A stretch of 35,296 nucleotides of DNA, from contig JAFQDK010000022.1 of assembly GCA_017399305.1 (NCBI GenBank), forward strand, positions 1 through 35,296, read 5' to 3'. This document shows, in pieces, positions 25,850 through 33,567 of the stretch (positions within the stretch are counted from its first letter, which is position 1; each line of letters opens with the position of its first letter). Made by a program: the position numbers and the translations under genes. This DNA is from Clostridia bacterium (GTDB lineage: Bacteria; Bacillota; Clostridia; Oscillospirales; CAG-272). Below the pieces are notes generated by a model. It was not told where the DNA came from. It did not search any database and saw only the letters and a program-made list of their open reading frames with translations.

Positions 25850-26255
25850 ATTTTCCCTCTAGTACGTCGGCTGCAAGTTCAACGCCTATTTCAATACAGG
25901 TGGGGCAGGGGATAAGAGGCTTACCGCTCTCTATGCCTTTCAGTTCGGCGCATATAAGTGAACTGCATTTTTCTTTGAAGTCGGCGCATATCTGCTTTGC
26001 AATCGCATAGGTATGCTTTTTTGTTTTTGGTGCTTCGATGTTTCCGTCAGCATATTTCAGCCCCACAATCATAAGCGCGCCTGAAAGTGCGCCGCACATA
26101 CCTCGCATTCCACCGCCGCCAAGGCCGAAGCCTTCTGCCATTTTCATAATGATATCTTCACTTATGTCGCATTCGCTTGCAAATGAGCAGGCAACGCTTT
26201 GTGCGCAGTTGCAACCTCTGTCGTGAAGCATGATAGCATATTCTTTTTTAGTCAT
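25836..26255 (-). CDS. C_GCAxxG_C_C family (putative redox-active) protein
   Basis: 139 aa with the family's cysteine pattern: GCNCAQSVACSF near residue 14, then GGGGMRGMCGALSGALM, then CSSLIC, and CPTC near the C-terminus. RBS AGGAAGTG. These proteins are thought to be redox or cofactor-binding proteins, but their reaction is not established. Together with overlapping nnrD it hints at a cofactor or redox maintenance operon. The promoter lies in the short gap shared with the divergent ylmC-like gene. Confidence 0.9.
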   Translation of the reverse strand: MTKKEYAIMLHDRGCNCAQSVACSFASECDISEDIIMKMAEGFGLGGGGMRGMCGALSGALMIVGLKYADGNIEAPKTKKHTYAIAKQICADFKEKCSSLICAELKGIESGKPLIPCPTCIEIGVELAADVLEGKYDND

Positions 26256-26275
26256 AAAAAATCACTTCCTTTTCA

Positions 26276-26307
26276 TTTAGTTTAGCATAAAACCATATTA
26301 TAATCAA
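26276..26307. promoter_or_regulatory. overlapping divergent promoters for the C_GCAxxG-nnrD operon and ylmC-like gene
   Basis: - strand promoter: TTGATT (26307-26302), 17 bases, TAAACT (26284-26279). + strand candidate: TTTAGT (26276-26281), 17 bases, TATAAT (26299-26304). Each -10 overlaps the other's -35, so only one polymerase could bind at a time. The - promoter is the better match; the + one has a weak -35. Confidence 0.5.
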
Positions 26308-26324
26308 TAGAAAGGAGTGAACAT

Positions 26325-26618
26325 ATGGAATGTTGCAGCACAACAGGAATAGGACATAAACAGGTTATAAACGTATGCGATGGGGCAATTATCGGTTATG
26401 TAACGGATATAGAGTTTGAAATGTGCGACGGCAAGATAGTTGCGCTGATAGTGGGGGAGTGCTCTGCACTTGGACTTGCGAGGGGAGAATCGATACGTGT
26501 GCCGTGGTGCAAAATAAAGTGTATCGGCGAGGACACCATACTTGTGGAGATTATCATTGAAGAATGTAAATGTGTCTGCCGGGATGATAAAAAGAAGAAA
26601 AAAGGATTTTTTAAATAA
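26325..26618 (+). CDS. YlmC/YmxH-type PRC-barrel sporulation protein
   Basis: 97 aa, RBS AAGGAG at 26312-26317. It matches the small PRC-barrel YlmC/YmxH proteins of spore-forming Firmicutes in length and core: KQVINVCDGAIIGYVTDIEF near the N-terminus and RVPWCKIKCIGEDTILVE. It is unusually cysteine-rich, including CVC before a KKKKK tail. The family is linked to sporulation; the molecular role is unknown. It stands alone between divergent promoters and the rpsB leader. Confidence 0.85.
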   Translation: MECCSTTGIGHKQVINVCDGAIIGYVTDIEFEMCDGKIVALIVGECSALGLARGESIRVPWCKIKCIGEDTILVEIIIEECKCVCRDDKKKKKGFFK

Positions 26619-26643
26619 ATAGAACAAAATTTGCAAAAAATAC

Positions 26644-26672
26644 TTGCATTAATAGAAATGTTGTGATACAAT
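26644..26672 (+). promoter_or_regulatory. promoter of rpsB-tsf
   Basis: TTGCAT (26644-26649), 17-base spacer, TACAAT (26667-26672). Transcription would begin near 26679, leaving an untranslated leader of about 110 nt. Confidence 0.75.
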
Positions 26673-26678
26673 AATTCA

Positions 26679-26787
26679 GCCTGTGATAAAACAGGCGAAA
26701 AATATAACACACATATGGGTACTTTCCCGCTCGGTCCGTAAGGTAGCGGCGACAGCCTATATGGTGGAAAAACCGGAGGGACATAAA
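26679..26787 (+). promoter_or_regulatory. structured 5' leader of rpsB, candidate ribosomal-protein autoregulatory element
   Basis: A hairpin GCCTGT/ACAGGC (26679-26696) sits at the predicted transcript start. Downstream, CATATGGG (26712-26719) pairs with CCTATATG (26756-26763) over 8 bp with one G-U. This encloses a CCGCT/AGCGG stem (26727-26731 with 26745-26749) that carries a CC-GTAA-GG tip. The RBS GGAGGG (26775-26780) follows 12 bases later. Nested stems directly before rpsB fit autoregulation by S2, but I cannot match it to a named leader family without a covariance search. Confidence 0.55.
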
Positions 26788-27534
26788 ATGTCTGTAATTT
26801 CTATTAAGCAGTTGCTTGAAGCAGGTGTTCATTTTGGACATCACACAAGAAGATGGAACCCTAAGATGGCAGAGTACATCTTCACCGAGAGAAACGGTAT
26901 CTACATCATCGACCTTCAGAAGACCGTTAAGAAGTTTGAAGAAGCTTACATGTTTGTTCGTGAGCTTTCTGCAAACGGCGGCAACGTTCTTTTCGTTGGT
27001 ACCAAGAAGCAGGCAGCAGATACCATTAAAGAAGAGGCTGAGCGCGCAGGTCAGTACTATGTAAACGTACGTTGGCCCGGCGGTATGCTTACCAACTTCA
27101 AGACCATCCGTAAGAGCATTAACCGTCTCAACCAGCTTGAGAAGATGGCTCAGGACGGCACATTCGACCTTCTTCCCAAGAAGGAAGTTGCTGCTCTCCA
27201 GAAGGAGATTTTCGACCTTGAGAAGAACTATGGCGGTATCAAGACCATGGAAAAGCTTCCCGATGCAATCTTCATCGTAGACCCCCGCAAGGAAAAGATC
27301 GCTGTTCTTGAGGCTAAGAAGCTCGGTATCCCGGTAGTTGCTATCGTTGATACCAACTGTGATCCTGATGATGCTGATTACATCATCCCCGGTAACGATG
27401 ACGCTATCCGCGCTATCAAGCTTATCTCTTCTGTACTCGCTGACGCTGTTATCGAGGGCAGACAGGGCGAAGCTTTCGCTCCTGAAGCTACCGAAGAGGC
27501 TCCCGCTGCTGAGGCTGCTACTGACGCTGAATAA
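26788..27534 (+). CDS. rpsB: 30S ribosomal protein S2
   Basis: 248 aa from ATG 26788, chosen because GGAGGG precedes it and the protein then begins [20 protein letters not shown], the standard S2 opening. The longer upstream frame only translates the leader. S2 signatures are present: [28 protein letters not shown], and [20 protein letters not shown] near the C-terminal third. S2 joins the small subunit late and helps bind S1-like factors. The tail is alanine/glutamate-rich. tsf follows after 30 bp, the universal rpsB-tsf pair. Expression is high, judging by the strongly biased codon use. Confidence 0.98.
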   Translation: MSVISIKQLLEAGVHFGHHTRRWNPKMAEYIFTERNGIYIIDLQKTVKKFEEAYMFVRELSANGGNVLFVGTKKQAADTIKEEAERAGQYYVNVRWPGGMLTNFKTIRKSINRLNQLEKMAQDGTFDLLPKKEVAALQKEIFDLEKNYGGIKTMEKLPDAIFIVDPRKEKIAVLEAKKLGIPVVAIVDTNCDPDDADYIIPGNDDAIRAIKLISSVLADAVIEGRQGEAFAPEATEEAPAAEAATDAE

Positions 27535-27564
27535 TTAAAATAAAATAAAGGATAGGTATATAAA

Positions 27565-28491
27565 ATGGCTAATATTACTGCTAAAGACGTTGCCGAGCTC
27601 AGAAAAAAGACCGGCTGCGGCATGATGGAGTGCAAGAAGGCACTTGTTGAGGCTGACGGTAATATGGATGAGGCTGTTAAGGTTCTTCGTGAGAAGGGTC
27701 TCGCAGCATCCGCTAAGAAGGCTGACAGAATCGCTGCTGACGGTCTTGTTGACACCCTTACTGTTGGCGATGTTACCGCTATTATCGAAGTAAATACCGA
27801 AACTGACTTCGTTGCTAAGAATGAGTCTTTCCGTGAGTTTGTTCGCGGACTTCTTACCACTATCGTTGAAAAGAAGCCTGCAGACGTTGAGGCTCTTAAG
27901 ACTTGCCAGTATCTCGACACTGATATGGATGTAAACGCAAAGCTCAACGACATGGTATTTACCATTGGTGAGAAGCTTGACATCCGCCGTTTCGACGTTG
28001 TAAACGGTACTACCTCTACCTACATTCACGGCACAGGCGCTATCGGCGTTGTTGTAAGCTTTGATGCAGACGATGCTGCTAAGAACAATGCAGGTTTTGC
28101 AGAGTTCACAAAGAATATCGCTCTTCAGGTTGCAGCATATCCTGTTGAGTATCTCAATCGCGCAGCTGTTCCCGCTGCAAGAATCGACGAAGAGCGCGCT
28201 ATCATTATGTCTCAGATCAACAATGATGAGAAGAACGCTAATAAGCCCGAGCAGATTAAGGAAAAGATGGTTGACGGTAAGATCGGCAAGTTCTATGAAG
28301 CTAACTGCCTTCTCGACCAGGCTTACGTTAAGGATGACGGCATGAGCGTACAGAAGTATGTTGATGCAACAGCTAAGGAATTCGGCGGCAACATCACTGT
28401 TACCGGTTTCATTCGCTATGAAAAGGGCGAAGGCATCCAGAAGCGTGAGGAAAACTTCGCGGAAGAAATCAATAAGATGGTTAACGGCTAA
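27565..28491 (+). CDS. tsf: elongation factor Ts
   Basis: 308 aa, full length. It is the guanine nucleotide exchange factor that releases GDP from EF-Tu. The N-terminal UBA-like domain shows ITAKDVAELRKKTGCGMMEC and KKALVEADGNMDEAVKVLR. The exchange core has ADGLVD and EVNTETDFVAKN, the loop that contacts EF-Tu. The C-terminal domain has the coiled-coil insertion and LLDQAYVKDDGMSVQKYV. The RBS AAGGATAGG is about 9 bases upstream. Co-transcribed with rpsB and closed by a terminator. Confidence 0.98.
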   Translation: MANITAKDVAELRKKTGCGMMECKKALVEADGNMDEAVKVLREKGLAASAKKADRIAADGLVDTLTVGDVTAIIEVNTETDFVAKNESFREFVRGLLTTIVEKKPADVEALKTCQYLDTDMDVNAKLNDMVFTIGEKLDIRRFDVVNGTTSTYIHGTGAIGVVVSFDADDAAKNNAGFAEFTKNIALQVAAYPVEYLNRAAVPAARIDEERAIIMSQINNDEKNANKPEQIKEKMVDGKIGKFYEANCLLDQAYVKDDGMSVQKYVDATAKEFGGNITVTGFIRYEKGEGIQKREENFAEEINKMVNG

Positions 28492-28501
28492 TAAGCTAAT
28501 T

Positions 28502-28534
28502 AAAAGACCGAGGTGTTTTGCCTCGGTCTTTTGC
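28502..28534 (+). terminator. terminator of rpsB-tsf
   Basis: AAAAGACCGAGG (28502-28513), 7-base loop, CCTCGGTCTTTT (28521-28532), eleven bases after the tsf stop. The AAAA/TTTT ends make it potentially bidirectional. Confidence 0.95.
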
Positions 28535-28596
28535 ATAAGTGTGTAAATAATTATTGAAAAAATATGAAAAATGTAAACTTTAATTACTTTTTTGTA

Positions 28597-28625
28597 TTTA
28601 CTATTTTGAAATATAAATATATAAT
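28597..28625 (+). promoter_or_regulatory. promoter of the GH2 gene
   Basis: TTTACT (28597-28602), 17-base spacer, consensus TATAAT (28620-28625). The surrounding 28535-28660 is very A/T-rich and holds no other gene. Confidence 0.65.
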
Positions 28626-28676
28626 TAGTATAGGTTATTTCCTAAATAATATTTATGATAATAAGGAGACAGAGTG

Positions 28677-30386
28677 ATGATTGCACGCCCTGAATATCCG
28701 CGCCCTCAATTTGAGCGTAAGAATTGGATCAACCTCAACGGTGAATGGCAGTTTGAGATCGACCATGGCAGAAGTGGCCGCGAAAGAAAACTTTACGAAG
28801 CTGAGTCTTTGGCTCAAAAGATAATTGTTCCTTATTGCCCTGAAAGTAAGCTTTCGGGCATTCAGAATGTTGACTTTATGGAGAGCGTTTGGTACAAGCG
28901 TTCGTTTGATATTTCCGAGGAGTGGGCTGCTGCCGGAAGACGCACTATTCTTAACATCGGTGCATGTGATTTTGCAACCGAGGTTTGGGTAAACGGTCAG
29001 TATATCGGCAAGCACATCGGCGGATATGTTTCCTTTGCAATGGATATTACCAAGGCTGTAAAGGCCGGTGAAAATACTGTTGTTATCAATGCGGTGGATA
29101 TAGCTCGCAGCGGTAATCAGCCTGTCGGCAAGCAGAGCCGTCTTTATTATTCTCACGGTTGTGACTATACCCGTACAACAGGTATCTGGCAGACCGTATG
29201 GCTTGAAAACGTACCGGATCATTACATAAAGCGCACAAAGTACCGCGTTTCGCTTGAAAACGAGTGTGTTTATATTGAGGCGGTTTGTGAAAACGCAGAC
29301 GGCAAGACTCTTACTGCAAAGGCAACATTTGGCGGTAAAGAAGTTGGCGCAGCTTCTGCTATCGTGTCCAACAAGACCGTTATGCTTCAGGTAAAGGTTT
29401 CCGAGATGCATCTTTGGGATGTAGGTGACGGTCAGCTTTATGATCTCGTTCTCGACCTTGAGGGTGATACCGTATACTCCTACTTTGGTATGCGCAAGGT
29501 AGAGTATAAGAACGGCAAGACCTATATCAACGGCAGAGTAGTATATCAGCGTCTTATCCTTGACCAGGGCTTCTATCCCGATGGTATCTATACTGCGCCC
29601 ACCGAGCAGGATCTTATTGATGATATTCAGCGTTCTCTTGATATGGGCTTCAACGGCGCAAGACTTCATCAAAAGGTATTTGAGCCTCGCTTCCTCTATC
29701 ACTGTGACCGCATGGGTTACATCGTTTGGGGCGAGCATGCAAACTGGGGACTTGATATTTCACGTCCCGAGGCTTGGAGAGGCTTTATGCCTGAGTGGCA
29801 GGAGATTCTCGAAAGAGACTTTAACCATCCTGCAATCATTGGTTGGTGTCCTCTTAACGAGACTCAGACAAACCAGAACCGTGACTTTGTAAGAGAGCTT
29901 GCAAACATGACACGTTCCTATGACCCTGACCGTATGTATATTGATGCATCCGGCTGGACACATCAGGACGATATCAGCGACATGCTCGACGTTCACGACT
30001 ACGAGCAGGATCCTGCTATATTCCGTGAGCATTATTTGCCTCTTGAAAAGGGCGAACCCGTTGTATTCAACCGTTATAAGCAGGGCGGCCTTCCTACATT
30101 TATGAGTGAGTTTGGCGGCATCTGGTGGAATCCGAAGGATCTCGAAAATGGTTGGGGCTACGGCGGAGTTAACAGCCGTCCCAAGAGCGAGGAAGAGTTC
30201 ATTGAGCGTTACCGCGGACTCGTTACCGCAATGCTTGAGAACAAGGCAATATGTGCATTCTGCTATACTCAGCTTACCGACGTTGAGCAGGAAGTAAACG
30301 GCCTTTACACTTATGACAGAAAAGCTAAGTTTGACCCCGCAATTATCAAGGCAATCAATACACAGAAAGCTGCTATCGAAGAGTAA
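28677..30386 (+). CDS. cytoplasmic glycoside hydrolase family 2 protein
   Basis: 569 aa from ATG 28677. AAGGAG at 28663-28668 is 8 bases away; a GTG at 28674 is the alternative. Three GH2 parts are visible: an N-terminal sugar-binding jelly roll (RPQFERKNWINLNGEWQFEI; ATEVWVNGQYIGKHIGGYVS), an immunoglobulin-like domain to about residue 275, and a TIM barrel with the family's RLHQKVFEPRFLYHCDRMG. The candidate catalytic acid is E395 in WCPLNETQ and the nucleophile E478 in FMSEFGGIWW. There is no signal peptide, so it probably acts on imported oligosaccharides. Length is short for a LacZ-type enzyme and close to the compact GH2 glycosidases. Exact specificity (beta-galactoside, glucuronide, arabinoside) cannot be read. 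It may finish the breakdown begun by the secreted GH43 pair, though the two are not in one operon. Confidence 0.9.
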   Translation: MIARPEYPRPQFERKNWINLNGEWQFEIDHGRSGRERKLYEAESLAQKIIVPYCPESKLSGIQNVDFMESVWYKRSFDISEEWAAAGRRTILNIGACDFATEVWVNGQYIGKHIGGYVSFAMDITKAVKAGENTVVINAVDIARSGNQPVGKQSRLYYSHGCDYTRTTGIWQTVWLENVPDHYIKRTKYRVSLENECVYIEAVCENADGKTLTAKATFGGKEVGAASAIVSNKTVMLQVKVSEMHLWDVGDGQLYDLVLDLEGDTVYSYFGMRKVEYKNGKTYINGRVVYQRLILDQGFYPDGIYTAPTEQDLIDDIQRSLDMGFNGARLHQKVFEPRFLYHCDRMGYIVWGEHANWGLDISRPEAWRGFMPEWQEILERDFNHPAIIGWCPLNETQTNQNRDFVRELANMTRSYDPDRMYIDASGWTHQDDISDMLDVHDYEQDPAIFREHYLPLEKGEPVVFNRYKQGGLPTFMSEFGGIWWNPKDLENGWGYGGVNSRPKSEEEFIERYRGLVTAMLENKAICAFCYTQLTDVEQEVNGLYTYDRKAKFDPAIIKAINTQKAAIEE

Positions 30387-30387
30387 T

Positions 30388-30425
30388 AAAAAAACAACCT
30401 CGGATTTTTCCGAGGTTGTTTTTTA
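30388..30425. terminator. bidirectional terminator between the GH2 and HAD genes
   Basis: AAAAACAACCTCGG, loop ATTTTT, CCGAGGTTGTTTTT, with A-runs and T-runs on both sides. It serves the + strand GH2 gene and, from the other side, the - strand HAD gene whose stop lies within its edge. Confidence 0.93.
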
Positions 30426-31049
30426 TATTTCAAATTTTAACAAATCATCGAACCGTTTGATTTCTGCTGTTTGTTTATGCGGCTTGCCATAGCCGTATGC
30501 TGCATGGATAAATGGCAGACCTGCAAAGCAGGTAGCGCGGTAGTCGCCGTCGGTATCGCCAACGTAAATGGCACTATCAAGACTGTTGCGCTCTACTATA
30601 AGTTTGATGTTCTCTCCTTTTGAAAGACCGGTTCTTCCGGGACATTCATAGTCTTCAAACATGTTCCAGAGCTTTGTGTATTCGAGGAAAACTTCGATAT
30701 ATCCCGACTGGCAGTTGCTTACTATATAAAGCGAGTATTCTTTTTTTAATTTTTTGAGAGTAGCAACGAGATTTTCAAATGTTGGTGCGCCGAACTCAAG
30801 TAAATACTTGTGCTGATAATCTGTGCAGTGCTTCATTATCTCGTCTTTGCGAGTGTCACTAACACTTGTCGGCAACATCATGTCGCCAATCTTTTTAAGC
30901 GGATTGCCCATGAAACGCATCATGTCGCGTTTGTCTATTTGTAAATTAAATTCCTTGATATCTCGCAGTGCAATATTCCAAGAGCGCGTCACTGCTTCGG
31001 ATGCATCCCACAGCGTGCCGTCAAGGTCAAATATAATTCCTTTTTTCAT
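30423..31049 (-). CDS. HAD-superfamily phosphatase (phosphoglycolate phosphatase-like)
   Basis: 208 aa, beginning MKKGIIFDLDGTLWD, HAD motif I with nucleophile D8 and acid/base D10. An all-helical cap follows (residues ~15-85). Motif II is YIVSNCQSG, motif III lysine lies in TGLSKGENIK, and motif IV is YVGDTDGDY. This is the C1-cap Gph/PpaX-like class, which removes phosphate from small molecules such as phosphoglycolate, nucleotides or sugar phosphates; the substrate is unknown. The start overlaps the upstream membrane-protein gene by one base (TAATG), so the two form an operon. Confidence 0.92.
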   Translation of the reverse strand: MKKGIIFDLDGTLWDASEAVTRSWNIALRDIKEFNLQIDKRDMMRFMGNPLKKIGDMMLPTSVSDTRKDEIMKHCTDYQHKYLLEFGAPTFENLVATLKKLKKEYSLYIVSNCQSGYIEVFLEYTKLWNMFEDYECPGRTGLSKGENIKLIVERNSLDSAIYVGDTDGDYRATCFAGLPFIHAAYGYGKPHKQTAEIKRFDDLLKFEI

Positions 31050-31390
31050 TATAAACTCCCAAAGTCATTGTTGAAATAAAAACTTACAAGCTCGTACCAA
31101 AAGCCACCGGGGATGAAACATAAAACATAAATGACAGCTCCGACAAGCAGAATGCCGATAGGCGATAACTCTTTTATATTTTTTCTGCTTATGCATTTGT
31201 ATATAGAATATGCGGTTGATAGCAAGACACAAATGGCAAAAGCTATAAATATTAGTGGCGTTGCCATGCCTAAAACGATTTCTGCGCCTAAGCTGAATGT
31301 GTCAGCCCATCCAATGCAGAAGTTGAAAAAAGGATCCAGTATGAAAAATAATGCAAGGAGTCCTAAGTTGAAATATGCCGTTTTTTTCAT
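31049..31390 (-). CDS. small three-helix membrane protein of unknown function
   Basis: 113 aa, RBS AGAGGT. Three hydrophobic segments can be seen: residues ~8-26 (LGLLALFFILDPFFNF), ~38-66 (VLGMATPLIFIAFAICVLLS) and ~79-100 (IGILLVGAVIYVLCFIPGG), with a basic loop (KCISRKNIK) between the second and third. No family recognised. Its stop overlaps the HAD gene's start, so the two are translated together. It is driven by a promoter back-to-back with that of proS. Confidence 0.8.
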   Translation of the reverse strand: MKKTAYFNLGLLALFFILDPFFNFCIGWADTFSLGAEIVLGMATPLIFIAFAICVLLSTAYSIYKCISRKNIKELSPIGILLVGAVIYVLCFIPGGFWYELVSFYFNNDFGSL

Positions 31391-31419
31391 TTTTGTTACC
31401 TCTTAATTCTGTTAACTGT

Positions 31420-31448
31420 ATTCTACCATATCAAAAAAGACTTGACAA
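31420..31448 (-). promoter_or_regulatory. promoter of the membrane protein-HAD operon
   Basis: On the - strand: TTGTCA (31448-31443), 17-base spacer, TAGAAT (31425-31420). Its -35 is the opposite face of the proS -35, because CTTGACAAG is almost palindromic. Confidence 0.75.
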
Positions 31449-31470
31449 GTTAAAATGCTTATGTTACCAT
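31442..31470 (+). promoter_or_regulatory. promoter of the proS T-box transcript
   Basis: Consensus TTGACA (31442-31447), 17-base spacer, TACCAT (31465-31470). The transcript would begin near 31477, at the base of the T-box stem I. The -35 overlaps that of the divergent promoter by five bases. Confidence 0.8.
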
Positions 31471-31475
31471 AATTA

Positions 31476-31693
31476 AAGCGATGAAGGGAATAGTAAGCGC
31501 GTATTTGATATAAGAGAGAAGTCGGTTGGTGCAAGACTTTGAAAAGAAACGCCGAACCCACCCCTGAGCTTGCGGTGATGAGCCGTACGGGTATGCCCGT
31601 TATAGCAGACAAAGAGTGCAGCGCGTGGCGCTGAATTCGGGTGGTAACACGGAAAATTTTTCGTCCCGAGCCTTATGGCTTCGGGATTTTTTT
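31476..31693 (+). promoter_or_regulatory. T-box riboswitch controlling proS (proline)
   Basis: Stem I runs from GCGATGAAGGG (GA-rich K-turn) with the AGTA loop-E element to a 3' side CGCCGAACCCACCCCTGAGC. By the usual 'GAA-specifier-A' layout the specifier codon is CCC (proline), which matches the downstream gene. The T-box sequence ATTCGGGTGGTAACACGG (about 31634-31652) carries TGGT to pair with tRNA ACCA; it departs from the usual GGTACC core. The competing terminator is TCCCGAGCC/GGCTTCGGGA (31664-31686) followed by seven T. Uncharged tRNA-Pro should stabilise the antiterminator and switch on proS. Confidence 0.92.
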
Positions 31694-31706
31694 ATTGGAG
31701 GCAATT

Positions 31707-33449
31707 ATGAAACTCACAAATCTTGTTGGTGACCGTTTTAAGGAAAGACCTGCGGGCGCCGTTATTGATAGCCACGCGCTTATGCTTCGCGGTGGCTACA
31801 TGAAGTTTGTTGCAAGCGGTATTTTCTCGCAGTTCCCGCCGCTTCTTCGCACATCCAAGAAGATTGAAGCAATCATCCGCGAGGAGATGAATAAAATCGA
31901 CGGTCAGGAAGTTCTCTTTCCTGTAACTATGCCTGCTTCCCTTTGGGAGGAGTCTGGCAGATATTCCTCTATTGCATCCGAGCTTCTTCGTTTTAAGGAC
32001 CGTAACGATGTTCCCATGGTTCTCGGCATGACGCATGAAGAAGCGGCAGTTCAGCTCGTTCGCGAGTACGGCACCAGCTATACAAAATATCCTTTCATGA
32101 TCTATCAGATTCAGACCAAATTCCGTGACGAGGCAAGACCGCGCGCAGGTATGATCCGCGTCCGCGAGTTTACGATGAAAGATGCATATTCTTTCCATAC
32201 CTCTATGGAGGATCTTGAACAGTATTACGCTCGTTGCCACAGAGCATATGAACGTGTGTTTGCGCGTGCAGGTGTACCTGAGGTCGTTTCTGTTAAGTCT
32301 GACTCCGGCATGATGGGCGGTAGTGTTTCGCATGAGTTTATGCTTCTCACTCCTATTGGTGAGGACACCCTCGTTATATGTCCTGAGTGTGGCTATAGCG
32401 CAAATATGGAAGCTGCTGATTGCATAATCCCTGCATATGCAGATGAAGAACTGAAAGAACTCACACTCACCCATACACCCAATTCTCATACTATTGAAGA
32501 AGTTGTAGACTTCCTTAATGTTGATATAACCAAGACCGCTAAAGCTGTTGTATATCAGGAGAACCTCACTGACGATTATGTCATCGTGTTTACACGCGGC
32601 GACCTTGATGTTAATGAGACTAAACTCCGCAACTTCCTTGGCAAGGAGATTCATCCTGCAGTAATTACCGAGGAGAGTGGCATCGTTGCCGGCTTTATCG
32701 GTGCGGTTGATTTTGCCGGCAAGGCAACACTTCTCTTTGATAAATCACTTGAGGGTGCAAAGAACCTTGTGTGCGGCGCAAATCAGGTTGATTATCATTA
32801 TACAGGTTTTAACATTGAGCGCGATTACGGCAAGGTTGAGTACCACGACTTTTCAAAGGCGTTCGCTGGCGGAATTTGTCCTGCATGTGGCAAGCCCCAC
32901 CTTACTGTTAGCAATGGTATTGAAGTCGGCAACATATTCCAGCTTGGCACAAAGTATACGAAAACCATGGGTATGAATTACCTCGACGAAAATGGCGAGA
33001 GCCAGTGCCCTATTATGGGATGTTACGGTATCGGCGTAGGACGTCTTGCAGCTTCTGTATGTGAAGCAAGCCACGATGATTACGGTCCGATTTGGCCTAT
33101 CTCTATTGCTCCTTGGCAGGTTCAGCTTTGCTGTGTACGTGCTGATGACGCAGAGTGTAAAGCTGTTGCGGATAAACTCTATGATGAACTTCAGCGTGAT
33201 GGAGTTGAGGTTATGTATGATGATCGCGATGTTCGTGCAGGCGTTATGTTCTCTGACGCCGATCTTCTTGGTACACCTCTTAGAGTAGTAGTCAGCCCTC
33301 GTAACCTTGGTGACGGTGTTGTCGAGATTACTTCCCGTGATAAGAGTATTAATATCAAGGCTCCTGTTGCAGAGGCACTTGAAACTGTCAAAAAGACAAT
33401 TGCGGATATGTTTGCCGCAATCGATGCAAAAGTTCCTGAAATGCTTTAA
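31707..33449 (+). CDS. proS: prolyl-tRNA synthetase (bacterial type, with editing insertion)
   Basis: 580 aa from ATG 31707, with TTGGAGG at 31695-31701. The longer upstream frame translates only the T-box. A class II synthetase that charges tRNA-Pro. Seen: LMLRGGYMKFVASGIFSQFP and LPL-type motif 1 region, motif 2 TKFRDEARPRAGMIRVREF, the INS (YbaK-like) editing domain between motifs 2 and 3 (DITKTAKAVVY; VAGFIGAVDFAGKATLLFD), motif 3 CYGIGVGRLAASVCE, and an anticodon-binding C-terminal domain (DDRDVRAGVMFSDADLLGTP). The long bacterial (ProS type 1) architecture explains the length. Regulated by the T-box in front and closed by its own terminator. Confidence 0.98.
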   Translation: MKLTNLVGDRFKERPAGAVIDSHALMLRGGYMKFVASGIFSQFPPLLRTSKKIEAIIREEMNKIDGQEVLFPVTMPASLWEESGRYSSIASELLRFKDRNDVPMVLGMTHEEAAVQLVREYGTSYTKYPFMIYQIQTKFRDEARPRAGMIRVREFTMKDAYSFHTSMEDLEQYYARCHRAYERVFARAGVPEVVSVKSDSGMMGGSVSHEFMLLTPIGEDTLVICPECGYSANMEAADCIIPAYADEELKELTLTHTPNSHTIEEVVDFLNVDITKTAKAVVYQENLTDDYVIVFTRGDLDVNETKLRNFLGKEIHPAVITEESGIVAGFIGAVDFAGKATLLFDKSLEGAKNLVCGANQVDYHYTGFNIERDYGKVEYHDFSKAFAGGICPACGKPHLTVSNGIEVGNIFQLGTKYTKTMGMNYLDENGESQCPIMGCYGIGVGRLAASVCEASHDDYGPIWPISIAPWQVQLCCVRADDAECKAVADKLYDELQRDGVEVMYDDRDVRAGVMFSDADLLGTPLRVVVSPRNLGDGVVEITSRDKSINIKAPVAEALETVKKTIADMFAAIDAKVPEML

Positions 33450-33450
33450 T

Positions 33451-33485
33451 AAAAACAGCACCCAATACGGGTGCTGTTTTAAAAA
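33451..33485 (+). terminator. terminator of proS
   Basis: AAAACAGCACCC (33452-33463), loop AATAC, GGGTGCTGTTTT (33469-33480), immediately after the proS stop. Confidence 0.94.
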
Positions 33486-33492
33486 AATACGT

Positions 33493-33508
33493 ACACCATT
33501 TGTGGTGT
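33493..33508. promoter_or_regulatory. palindromic candidate operator ahead of the XRE regulator
   Basis: ACACCA-TTTG-TGGTGT, a perfect 6-bp inverted repeat with a 4-base centre, ending 4 bases before the -35. An imperfect half-site TTGGTGC follows at 33513-33519. The size and position fit autoregulation by the HTH protein, which is inferred. Confidence 0.5.
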
Positions 33509-33512
33509 GAAA

Positions 33513-33542
33513 TTGGTGCGATATATCAACTGCGTGTTATAC
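33513..33542 (+). promoter_or_regulatory. promoter of the XRE regulator
   Basis: TTGGTG (33513-33518), 18-base spacer, TTATAC (33537-33542), 25 bases before the start codon. Weak consensus, consistent with a regulated gene. Confidence 0.5.
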
Positions 33543-33567
33543 TTCATTTAAGAAGGGGCGGTGTGAC

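Noticed and set aside
26683-26787. N-terminal extension of S2
   Set aside because: It translates the structured leader; the standard S2 start with a good RBS is at 26788.
27535-28536. 333-aa antisense ORF opposite tsf
   Set aside because: Shadow of a highly biased coding strand; no RBS, no family, and tsf on the other strand is certain. The same applies to the long antisense ORFs opposite the GH2 gene (28653-29738) and proS (31692-32654).
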